NCBI GenBank assembly: GCA_002315855.1
Contig: DCIG01000082.1
Coordinates: 1-45,886 of the forward strand
Reading direction: 5' to 3'
Length of the DNA: 45,886 bases
Source of the DNA: Lentisphaeria bacterium UBA1732
GTDB lineage: Bacteria; Verrucomicrobiota; Lentisphaeria; Victivallales; UBA1829
This document shows positions 1-7,752 of this stretch, piece by piece. Position 1 is the stretch's first letter; every line of letters begins with the position of its first letter. A program made the position numbers and the translations under genes. Below the pieces are notes generated by a model, which was not told the origin of the DNA, searched no databases, and saw nothing but the letters and a program-made list of their open reading frames with translations.

Positions 1-345
1 CCTGACTGGAATTTACCCGATCAGCCCGATCTTTTCGGAGATTTTATCTGCTGAATTTTCCCCGGACAGCAGTGTTTTGTTTTTGCTCTGTAAAAATAAC
101 GCTTTGAGAGAGAAAAGTCAAGCCGTCGGCGAAACTTTTCGGAAAATTGACGTTTTTTTCGCTGAAAATCATCGCTCGCGGAAAAAACAAAATTAAAAAT
201 CCTGCTTTCTATTCGGAAAAGTTGTGGTATATTAATAGGAGCTGATTTCAAAAAGGTGAACTCTTTTGAAATCGGTTCGGAATACTTTTTTGCCTCTGTC
301 CCGTTGGCGGAGGCGTCTCCCTGTCATCATTTCAGGACACCCGCG
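1..345. other. Gene-free left end with weak promoter
   Basis: About 345 bases with no convincing gene. The short open frames here have no ribosome binding site and look like chance. The sequence is A/T rich toward the right. A TATATT -10 box sits at 228-233; the matching -35 position is poor. The presumed transcript would begin near 240, at GGAGCTGATTTCAAA, and run into the transporter gene. An in-frame GTG at 256 would lengthen the transporter by 30 residues, but those residues are not membrane-like and are probably not translated. Confidence 0.5.
205..233 (+). promoter_or_regulatory. Weak promoter for transporter/uvrA
   Basis: The -10 box TATATT (228-233) matches the form used throughout the window. 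The -35 position, 17 bases upstream, reads CTTTCT and is a poor match, so the call rests mainly on the -10 box and its place just before the first gene. Confidence 0.35.
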
Positions 346-1296
346 ATGAAACTTTGGAAAACATTATTTCAGCCGGCACAGATTCTTCTGCCGTTGTTTG
401 CCGGGATGTTTGTGCCGTCGGCGGCGAAGTTCGATTTCCTCATCAAATGGCTGTTGATTGTGATGCTGTTGAATGCGTGTCTGGGGATACGGCTGGACGG
501 CTTGAAACCGAGGCGTTTTCACTGGCTTGTGCTGGGCGCAAATATCCTGATTGGACTGCTGTCGTGGATTGTCCCTTGCATGATTTCCGGCGCAAATACG
601 GATTTGGCGAAAGCTCTTTTTTTCACGGGGATTACTCCCGCGGCGACCGCGGCTCCGGTGATGATACCGTTTCTGGGGGGAAGCGTGGCGGTGATGCTGA
701 CGGGATTTCTCATCAGCGATTTGGGCGTGTCGATTGCTCTTATCGGGCTTCTCCCGCTGGTAACGGGGAATTTCGATGTGAATTTTGTATGGAATGTCCT
801 GTCGAATATTTTTCTCGTGATGGGGCTTCCGCTGGTGCTTTCCAGAATCCTTCTGAAATTTTGGCCGGGGCTGATGGAGTTTTCCCGCAGAAAAATCATG
901 CCTCATGCTCTTTGGGCGTGGTCTGTGATGCTGTTTGTGCTGGGCGCAATGACCCGCGTAACGTTTGATGAGGAACAGTCGGCCGGTGCCGCGTCGCTGA
1001 TTCTGCTGATTGCCGCCGGGACGTTTGCCGTTTGCGTGGTGAGCTTCGCCGTCGGGAGACTGCTCGGACGCGGAAACCCCTCATTCACAATCGAGGCAAG
1101 TCAAATGCTTGGTCAGAAAAATACGATGTTTACGATTTTTCTGGCACTGAAATTCGCTGGCCCGGTGGCTGCGCTGGGACCTCTGGTTTATATCATCTGG
1201 CACAATTCATGGAACGCCTGCCAGCTCTTTTTCATCGAGCGGCGGCGTCAGCGTGAAGTCATCGGGACAGCGGTAAACTCAAGAGCTGATTTTTAG
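346..1296 (+). CDS. BASS-type (bile acid:sodium symporter-like) membrane transporter
   Basis: This 316-residue protein is almost wholly hydrophobic, with about nine to ten predicted membrane segments. The stretch near residues 248-256, SQMLGQKNT, followed by a hydrophobic helix, resembles the conserved GQKN-type motif in the second half of the BASS/SBF transporter family, which move organic anions with sodium. The substrate cannot be read from sequence. I chose ATG 346 because it begins a normal charged-then-hydrophobic N-terminus (MKLWKTLFQP); the in-frame GTG at 256 adds a non-membrane leader. It ends 30 bases before uvrA on the same strand, so the two are probably cotranscribed, though no functional link is obvious. 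It could be a more distant transporter of the same fold. Confidence 0.7.
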   Translation: MKLWKTLFQPAQILLPLFAGMFVPSAAKFDFLIKWLLIVMLLNACLGIRLDGLKPRRFHWLVLGANILIGLLSWIVPCMISGANTDLAKALFFTGITPAATAAPVMIPFLGGSVAVMLTGFLISDLGVSIALIGLLPLVTGNFDVNFVWNVLSNIFLVMGLPLVLSRILLKFWPGLMEFSRRKIMPHALWAWSVMLFVLGAMTRVTFDEEQSAGAASLILLIAAGTFAVCVVSFAVGRLLGRGNPSFTIEASQMLGQKNTMFTIFLALKFAGPVAALGPLVYIIWHNSWNACQLFFIERRRQREVIGTAVNSRADF

Positions 1297-1326
1297 CTCG
1301 GAAATAGGCAGGAAAGGTTTTTGAAA

Positions 1327-4194
1327 ATGCAGGATATTATCATACGGGGCGCGGAAGAACACAACCTGAAAAATGTGAATGTTACCATCCCCCGCAACAA
1401 ATTGACGGTCATTACGGGGCTGTCCGGGTCGGGCAAGTCGTCGCTCGCTTTCGATACGATTTATGCGGAGGGTCAGCGGCGGTATGTGGAGAGCCTGTCT
1501 GCATACGCTCGCCTCTTCCTGGACAAGATGAACAAGCCGAAAGTCGAGCATATTGAGGGGCTTTCCCCCGCAATCGCCATTGAACAGCGTACTGCCGGCT
1601 CGAATCCGCGTTCCACAGTGGCGACGGTAACGGAAATTTACGACTATCTGAGATTGTTCTACGCCCATGTGGGGACTGCTCATTGTCCGAAATGCGGCAG
1701 GCCGCTGGAAACTCAGACTGCCCAGCAGATTCGCGATTTGCTGTTGTCCCTGCCGGAAGGTCCTGCGATGATGCTCCTTTCTCCGGTCGTGCGCGGTCGC
1801 AAAGGCGAACACCGCGATATCCTCGATAAGCTGAGAAAAGACGGCTTCGTTCGGGTCAGAATCGATGGCCGGATCAGAATGCTGGACGAGGAAATCAAGC
1901 CGCTGAACAAGAAACTCAAGCATGATATTGAGGTCGTCGTGGATCGCCAGATTTGCGGACACATGGATTCTTCCCGCCTGATTGATTCTGTGGAGCTTGC
2001 CTTGAAGACTTCAGACGGCGTGATTCTCCTGATGATTGAGGACAAGGAAGCCTCGGCGATGAAAGGCGAACGCGTCTGGCGTGAAGAGCTGGTGAGTGAA
2101 CATCTCTCCTGTGAAAAATGCGGCGTGAGCTTCACCAAACTGGAACCCCGTCATTTCTCGTTCAACAGCCCTTACGGGGCGTGTCCTGTTTGCAATGGGA
2201 TTGGCTCTTTGCAGGTGATGGACCCGGAACGTGTCATCGCAAACCCCGAAAAATCGCTGAAAAACGGCGCGATTCCCGAATGGCACAAGGGTATGCGGCG
2301 CGTCATCATTTATTACAATCATCTGCTGAAATGCCTCGCGGCACACTACAAAATGCCGGAGATGCTGACGACTCCCTGGTTCAAACTCCCGAAAAAATTT
2401 CAGGATATTCTGCTGTACGGCAGCGGGGAGGAAATCATTGATTTCAGTTTCGTGATGAGGGGTAAAAGTTTTAAAATGATTCGTCCTTTCGAGGGCATCC
2501 TTGCAAATTTGCAGCATCGGTTGCAGGATTCGGAGTTTGACAGCGTGAGAGACCGCCTGTCAAAACTGACCATGCGCAAGGCGTGTCCGCAGTGCCATGG
2601 CGCACGATTGAAACAGGAGACGCTTGCGGTGAAAATCGGCGGCTTGAGCATTTACGATTTCAACCGCCTTGGTGTGTCATCTGCTCTGGATTTTATTGAG
2701 CATTTGAACTTGAGTGAGGAGAAAGCGAAAATCGCGCACGACATCCTGAAAGAGATACGCAGCCGCCTGAAATTCCTGGAAGATGTCGGACTTGGCTATC
2801 TCACGCTGGATCGCGAATCCGGCACGTTGTCGGGCGGGGAAGCCCAGCGGATACGTCTGGCAACCCAGCTCGGTTGCGGTCTCGTCGGGGTCCTCTATAT
2901 TCTGGATGAACCGAGTATCGGTCTGCATCAGCGCGACAATGGCAAACTGCTTGCCACTCTGAAAAAACTCCGCGACATCGGAAACACCGTCATTGTGGTG
3001 GAACACGACATGGAGACCATCGAAGAAGCGGATTATGTGCTGGATTTGGGACCCGGCGCTGGCGTTCAGGGCGGTCGAATCGTGGGACAGGGTACTCCGG
3101 CGGAGCTGATGAAGTGTCCTGAATCCCTCACCGGGAAATTTTTGAGCGGGGAGGAGTCCATTCCCGTACCGGAAAAACGGTGCAAAGGCAGCGGAAAAAT
3201 GTTGTCCATCCGCGGCGCTCGTCATAACAACCTGAAAAATGTGGATGTGGACATCCCTTTGGGCGCATTTACATGCGTAACGGGGGTGTCGGGATCGGGC
3301 AAGTCGTCCCTGATTAACGGTATTTTGAGGCGCGCGTTGGAAACAAAGTTCGAGCTTGCGGATGCTTTGCCGCCGGGGGAACACGATGCCATTGTCGGTT
3401 TGGATTTGATTGACCGGGCTATCATGATTGACCAGACGCCCATTGGGCGCACCCCTCGTTCCAATCCCGCGACATACGTCGGCTTCTTTGCTCCCATACG
3501 GACTCTTTTTGCCGAACTCCCTGAGGCAAAAGTGAGGGGATATGGTCCCGGAAGATTCAGCTTCAATGTGAAGGGCGGTCGCTGTGAGGCCTGTCAGGGT
3601 GATGGCATCCGCAAAATCGAAATGCAGTTCCTGCCGGATGTGTATGTGGAGTGTTCCGAATGCCACGGCAGACGCTTCAACGATGAAACCCTGCTGGTAA
3701 CGTACAAAAAGAAAAATATCGCCGATGTGCTGGAAATGACCGTCAGCGAGGGCGTCGGTTTTTTCAAAAATCATACCTCGATTTACCGCAAACTGAAAAC
3801 TTTGGAAGATGTCGGCCTTGGGTATTTGACGCTCGGTCAGAGTGCCACCACCCTGTCCGGCGGTGAGGCTCAGCGAATCAAACTCGCAGCGGAACTTTCC
3901 AAAATGCCGAAAGGAAATACTCTGTATATCCTCGATGAACCGACAACCGGTCTCCATTCGGCGGACATCCGCCAGCTGCTTCAGGTCCTGATGCGCCTCC
4001 GCGACAAAGGCAGCACGGTCCTCGTCATTGAACACAATCTCGATGTCATCAAAACTGCTGACTATATCATCGACCTGGGACTGGAAGGCGGAGACAACGG
4101 CGGTCGGCTGATTGCCGCAGGTACCCCCGAAGAAGTGGCGATGTGCAAGGACTCCTGTACCGGTCATTTTTTAAAAAAAATACTCGGAAAGTGA
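1327..4194 (+). CDS. uvrA: Excinuclease ABC subunit A (UvrA)
   Basis: UvrA is the damage-sensing ATPase of nucleotide excision repair; it loads UvrB at DNA lesions. The 955-residue length is normal for the family (about 940). Both ABC halves are complete: Walker A GLSGSGKSS near residue 31 and GVSGSGKSS in the second half, signature LSGGEAQRI in each, and Walker B YILDEPS and YILDEPT. The zinc modules are present: CEKC...CPVC in the first half and CEAC...CSEC in the second. ATG 1327 is preferred because AGGAAAGG lies at good distance upstream; an in-frame TTG at 1321 would sit too close to it. The gene follows the transporter closely. Nothing is missing or unusual. Confidence 0.98.
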   Translation: MQDIIIRGAEEHNLKNVNVTIPRNKLTVITGLSGSGKSSLAFDTIYAEGQRRYVESLSAYARLFLDKMNKPKVEHIEGLSPAIAIEQRTAGSNPRSTVATVTEIYDYLRLFYAHVGTAHCPKCGRPLETQTAQQIRDLLLSLPEGPAMMLLSPVVRGRKGEHRDILDKLRKDGFVRVRIDGRIRMLDEEIKPLNKKLKHDIEVVVDRQICGHMDSSRLIDSVELALKTSDGVILLMIEDKEASAMKGERVWREELVSEHLSCEKCGVSFTKLEPRHFSFNSPYGACPVCNGIGSLQVMDPERVIANPEKSLKNGAIPEWHKGMRRVIIYYNHLLKCLAAHYKMPEMLTTPWFKLPKKFQDILLYGSGEEIIDFSFVMRGKSFKMIRPFEGILANLQHRLQDSEFDSVRDRLSKLTMRKACPQCHGARLKQETLAVKIGGLSIYDFNRLGVSSALDFIEHLNLSEEKAKIAHDILKEIRSRLKFLEDVGLGYLTLDRESGTLSGGEAQRIRLATQLGCGLVGVLYILDEPSIGLHQRDNGKLLATLKKLRDIGNTVIVVEHDMETIEEADYVLDLGPGAGVQGGRIVGQGTPAELMKCPESLTGKFLSGEESIPVPEKRCKGSGKMLSIRGARHNNLKNVDVDIPLGAFTCVTGVSGSGKSSLINGILRRALETKFELADALPPGEHDAIVGLDLIDRAIMIDQTPIGRTPRSNPATYVGFFAPIRTLFAELPEAKVRGYGPGRFSFNVKGGRCEACQGDGIRKIEMQFLPDVYVECSECHGRRFNDETLLVTYKKKNIADVLEMTVSEGVGFFKNHTSIYRKLKTLEDVGLGYLTLGQSATTLSGGEAQRIKLAAELSKMPKGNTLYILDEPTTGLHSADIRQLLQVLMRLRDKGSTVLVIEHNLDVIKTADYIIDLGLEGGDNGGRLIAAGTPEEVAMCKDSCTGHFLKKILGK

Positions 4195-4202
4195 AAAAAT
4201 AC

Positions 4203-4230
4203 TTGATTTTCGGATGAACTTTGCTATATT
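4203..4230 (+). promoter_or_regulatory. topA promoter
   Basis: TTGATT at 4203-4208, a 16-base spacer and TATATT at 4225-4230, preceded by TGC in extended -10 style. It lies directly after the uvrA stop codon and gives topA a leader of about 180 bases. Confidence 0.75.
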
Positions 4231-4237
4231 TATATTA

Positions 4238-4417
4238 TAGTAAGGTCATTTCCTGATTCCTGTTCGTTTTTTCGATGAATTTGCGGATTTTCGGACGGTC
4301 GTCAGAATGTTTTGAACGGATTGCGGCCCGCAGTCCGTTTCTCTGATCCCTCGTATGCTAACACGCAGACTGTGCCGCTGTCGGCATGGTCGTTCAATTT
4401 CCTAATGGAGTCCCTGT
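4238..4417 (+). other. Structured 5' leader of topA
   Basis: The leader between the promoter and the topA start is gene-free. It contains a stem of AACGGA-T-TGC with GCA-G-TCCGTT (4315-4339, loop GGCCC) and a second stem TGCCG/CGGCA (4373-4386). Neither is followed by a T tract, so they do not look like terminators. GGAG at 4405-4408 is the ribosome binding site. Confidence 0.5.
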
Positions 4418-6961
4418 ATGAGCAATCAACTGGTAATCGTGGAATCCCCCGCAAAAGCGCGGACAATCGGTCGGATTCTCCCCTCGAATTATGTAATCAA
4501 AGCATCTATGGGGCATATCCGCGACTTGCCTGAAAGTTCGTTCGGTGTCGATATTGAACATGGTTTCCAGCCGCAGTATGAAGAAAGCCGCGGTCATGGA
4601 CATAATCTGGGCGAAATCAAGACTGCCGCCCGCACTGCTTCCGATATCTATCTGGCGTCCGACCCTGACCGCGAGGGAGAGGCGATCGCATGGCATTTGC
4701 AGGAAGTCCTCCACAAAGTGAACCGCAAGGCGAAATTTCACCGCGTAACGTTCCACGAAATCACGAAGAGCGCGATTTGCCGCGCTTTTGAGAATCCCGG
4801 CGAAGTCAATATGCCCCGTGTGGATGCTCAGCAGGCTCGGCGCGTGCTGGACCGTATCGTCGGCTATCAGATCAGCCCGCTTCTTTGGTCTCGCATTCAG
4901 CGCAAAATCAGCGCGGGTCGTGTTCAGTCCGTTGCTTTGCGCCTCGTCTGCGAACGCGAACGCGAAATCCAGTCTTTCGTCCCACGGGAATACTGGAATT
5001 TCGAGGCGAATTTCAGCCCCGAATCCGTCCCCGGACGCAAATTCCGCGCGAAACTCATCAAAATCGACGGAAAACAGGTCGATGTGAACAATGAGGCGCA
5101 GGCGAACGAAACTGCTCAGTTGCTTTCTTCCGCCGCAGGGTGGAGCATCGGCGGTCTTGACACCGTTTGCCGGAAGAAAGGCGCGCCTCCGCCGTTCATC
5201 ACCAGCACACTTCAGCAGGCGGCAAGCTCGGCCATGGGATTCACCGCGAATCAGACCATGCAGACTGCCCAGCAGCTTTACGAAGGAATTACTTTGGAAA
5301 GCGGCCCTGTCGGCTTGATTACGTACATGCGTACTGACGCTGTGGCAATCGCCGCCGAAGCTCAGACTGCCTGCCGCAAGTATATCGATGCTGTTTACGG
5401 CTCCGATTTCGTGCCTGAAAAGCCCAATTTCTACAAGACCAAGGCCAATGCTCAGGCCGCTCATGAATGTATCCGTCCCACCGATGTTTCTCTCACACCT
5501 GAAAAGCTCCGTCCTTTCCTGAATCCTGCTCAGTTGAAGCTCTATTCCCTGATTTGGCAGCGTTTCGTCGCATGTCAGATGGCTCCCGCCCTGCTGGAAA
5601 CGAAGACCGTTACGGTGAAGAATCCCGGCACTTGCGGGCATTTGTTCGAGTTCAAAGCCTCCACCGTCTCCACGAAGTTCCCCGGCTATCTCGCCGTGTA
5701 CAATTTCGTGAACGATGAAACGCACCAGCAGCAGGACGATGATGGTCTCCATGTCGACCCCGCATTGCTGAATCAGCTGCAAATCGGCGACAGCTGCAAA
5801 ATCATGGACTGCAAGCCGGAACAGAAATTCACGGAGCCTGCGTCGCGCTATTCGGAAGCGACTCTGATTAAGGAGCTGGAATCCAACGGCATTGGACGTC
5901 CGTCCACCTACGCCTCCATCGTGAATACGATTCAGGTGCGCAAATATGTGTCGCGTGAAAAAGGCAAACTCGTTCCGACTGACCTCGGTTTCCGCGTGAA
6001 TGACTACCTCGTCTCGTCCCTGCCGGATTTGTTCCAGGTCGGCTTCACCGCCGATATGGAAAAACAGCTGGACAGTGTGGAAGAGGGCAATGTCCAGTGG
6101 ACGGACATGCTCGAAAAATTCTACAGCTCATTCTCGGAATGGCTGACCAATGCCAAGTTCATCGATGCTCCCGGCAATGACAAGGCGGATGCTTTGATTG
6201 AACTGCTTTCCGCTTTCAACGACTGGGAAAAGCCCGCCCCCTCTGCGGCGGGAAAGCGTCCTTTCAACGAAAAGACGTTCTTCTCCTCCATCGTGAGCAA
6301 GCACAAAACTGGTGCGCCGCTGACCGCGAAGCAGTGGGGCGCTCTGCTCTCCATCGTCGCAAAGCATCAGGACAAACTTCCCGAACTCCCCGCGATTGCG
6401 GAAAAATACGGTTTCACGGATGAGCTGAACGAAGCTCAATCCAAGCTCGATGAACATTTGGAAGCCGTGAAAGAACGCGAAGCCGCCCGCGCGGAAGCTC
6501 CTGCATTCCAGCCGGATGACCGTCTTGAAAAGATTTTCGAGTGCGGTGCCCGTGTCAAGTGGAACAAGCCCGAAAAAATCCGCAACCGTGTGTATGACGA
6601 TGCCGCATTTTTCGATTCTCTGTGCCGCCAGTACAAATCGGGCCGCAAGCTCAGCGACAAGCAGATTGCCGCATTGACGCGGATTGTCAGGAAATATCCC
6701 GACCAGTTCCCCTCGACCTCCCTCGTCCCTGCGGAAGCTCCGGTGGAACTCGATTCCGATATGAAAGCCAAAATCGAGGCGATGCTTGGCGCGTTTGACA
6801 AGCTGGAAAGCTGGAACGAACCGACTGTGCGACGCGGACGCACCTTCAGCGACAAAGATTTCATCGCTTCTCTGAAAAAACAGCACGAATCGGGTAAAGT
6901 CCTGAGCGCGAAGCAGATTGCCGCTTTGGAGCGCATGGCGTCCAAGTATAATCTCAAGTAA
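4418..6961 (+). CDS. topA: DNA topoisomerase I (TopA) with atypical C-terminus
   Basis: Type IA topoisomerase that relaxes negative supercoils. The Toprim domain starts VIVESPAKA (residues 6-14), with SDPDREGEAIAWHL at 81-94. The catalytic tyrosine is Y303 in GLITYMRTD. The core ends near residue 580. The C-terminus lacks the CxxC zinc fingers found in most bacterial TopA proteins. Instead it holds three related units at about 599-655, 707-766 and 793-847, each with W..P, an aromatic helix, G..L(S/T).KQ, a small-residue helix and K(Y/H), separated by charged linkers. GGAG nine bases before ATG 4418 fixes the start. The next gene follows after five bases, so they are cotranscribed. Confidence 0.96.
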   Translation: MSNQLVIVESPAKARTIGRILPSNYVIKASMGHIRDLPESSFGVDIEHGFQPQYEESRGHGHNLGEIKTAARTASDIYLASDPDREGEAIAWHLQEVLHKVNRKAKFHRVTFHEITKSAICRAFENPGEVNMPRVDAQQARRVLDRIVGYQISPLLWSRIQRKISAGRVQSVALRLVCEREREIQSFVPREYWNFEANFSPESVPGRKFRAKLIKIDGKQVDVNNEAQANETAQLLSSAAGWSIGGLDTVCRKKGAPPPFITSTLQQAASSAMGFTANQTMQTAQQLYEGITLESGPVGLITYMRTDAVAIAAEAQTACRKYIDAVYGSDFVPEKPNFYKTKANAQAAHECIRPTDVSLTPEKLRPFLNPAQLKLYSLIWQRFVACQMAPALLETKTVTVKNPGTCGHLFEFKASTVSTKFPGYLAVYNFVNDETHQQQDDDGLHVDPALLNQLQIGDSCKIMDCKPEQKFTEPASRYSEATLIKELESNGIGRPSTYASIVNTIQVRKYVSREKGKLVPTDLGFRVNDYLVSSLPDLFQVGFTADMEKQLDSVEEGNVQWTDMLEKFYSSFSEWLTNAKFIDAPGNDKADALIELLSAFNDWEKPAPSAAGKRPFNEKTFFSSIVSKHKTGAPLTAKQWGALLSIVAKHQDKLPELPAIAEKYGFTDELNEAQSKLDEHLEAVKEREAARAEAPAFQPDDRLEKIFECGARVKWNKPEKIRNRVYDDAAFFDSLCRQYKSGRKLSDKQIAALTRIVRKYPDQFPSTSLVPAEAPVELDSDMKAKIEAMLGAFDKLESWNEPTVRRGRTFSDKDFIASLKKQHESGKVLSAKQIAALERMASKYNLK
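6212..6958 (+). repeat. Three coding repeats in TopA C-terminus
   Basis: Three diverged copies of a roughly 55-60 codon module at 6212-6382, 6536-6715 and 6794-6958. Shared residues are W.(K/E)P, then (F/Y)(N/D/S)(E/D)..F...(I/L), then (T/S)G..L(T/S)..KQ and a helix ending K(H/Y). The copies differ enough in DNA that this is an old duplication at protein level. They probably replace the zinc fingers as the accessory DNA-binding tail. Confidence 0.75.
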
Positions 6962-6966
6962 GCGGA

Positions 6967-7653
6967 ATGACTTCCTTGAAAAAATGGCTCTCTCTTCACA
7001 GACGGCGGATTGCTTTCCTTGCCGTCTGTGCTTTTCTTTTGTATGCGGAAGTCCAGCTGACGTGTTTATGGCTGATCAATCAGACGCTTGACCGTGTGTA
7101 TCATCGGATTGACGATTGTCCCGTGCGCGAGTATGGGATGATTCTCGGCTGTTCCCCCTATACGCAGGGCGGTCGCTTGTCCCGTACTTTGGACGAACGT
7201 CTGAAGTCCGGCGCGGCTCTCTATCATGCCGGCAAAATCAGAAAAATCATTGTTTCCGGCGGAAAAAATGCGGAAGAGTTTTACGATGAAACCGGTTACA
7301 TGAAAAATGACCTGATTCGACGCGGTGTCCCCGCGGATGTCATTCAAATCGATGATTTGGGCGTTCGGACGCTGGATTCCGTCCTTCGCATGAAACATGT
7401 TTTCGGGGTGGATGACTTTATTTCAGTCTCTCAGACAAGCCACTGTGTGCGAACAATTTATCTCGCAGATCATTATGGCATCTCCACGATTGGTTTCGGT
7501 GCGGCTGACCCGTTTGAACTGCCGGGCATGATGTTGAGTTCCGATGTCCGTGTCCCGCTTGCCTGCATCAAAGCTGTGATGGATGTCCTGCTTCATCGTG
7601 GTGTGAAGAATCCTTATGTGAGGTCATACGAGGAACTCCACAGCGCAGATTAG
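6967..7653 (+). CDS. SanA/YdcF-like DUF218 envelope protein
   Basis: This 228-residue protein has one N-terminal membrane anchor (about residues 14-36, after a basic start) and a DUF218 domain. Recognisable parts are MILGCSPYTQGGRLSRTLDERL, where the family shows a glycine-rich loop, then KIIVSGGK, and ADVIQIDDLGVRTLDSVLR with FISVSQTSHCVRTIYLA, which closely follow the layout of E. coli SanA, a protein tied to outer-membrane permeability. The biochemical activity of this family is unsettled. It starts five bases after topA, without a clear ribosome binding site, suggesting coupled translation. It is followed by a strong terminator. Confidence 0.75.
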   Translation: MTSLKKWLSLHRRRIAFLAVCAFLLYAEVQLTCLWLINQTLDRVYHRIDDCPVREYGMILGCSPYTQGGRLSRTLDERLKSGAALYHAGKIRKIIVSGGKNAEEFYDETGYMKNDLIRRGVPADVIQIDDLGVRTLDSVLRMKHVFGVDDFISVSQTSHCVRTIYLADHYGISTIGFGAADPFELPGMMLSSDVRVPLACIKAVMDVLLHRGVKNPYVRSYEELHSAD

Positions 7654-7695
7654 TCCTTGAAAAAGGAATATGTTCCGAAAGTTCATCTCCCCCTG

Positions 7696-7737
7696 AAAAA
7701 AGATGTGCGCCATCATGGAATCCTGCACATCTTTTTT
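7696..7737. terminator. Bidirectional terminator
   Basis: A perfect inverted repeat: AAAAAAGATGTGC at 7696-7708 and GCACATCTTTTTT at 7725-7737. The A tract on one side and T tract on the other let it end transcription from the topA unit (+) and from the large exported-protein gene (-), which converge here. Confidence 0.9.
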
Positions 7738-7752
7738 GTTTTCCAATCCCCT

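Noticed and set aside
354..968. Long plus-strand frame overlapping the transporter
   Set aside because: It is a different frame of the transporter, has no membrane pattern or ribosome binding site, and its Cys/Gly/Arg-rich composition is typical of a shadow frame.
2677..4167. 496-codon frame opposite uvrA
   Set aside because: It runs antisense to the conserved second half of UvrA and shows no recognisable domain; long antisense frames are expected at this base composition.
4394..5782. 462-codon frame opposite topA
   Set aside because: Antisense to the conserved catalytic core of TopA; no domain, no ribosome binding site.
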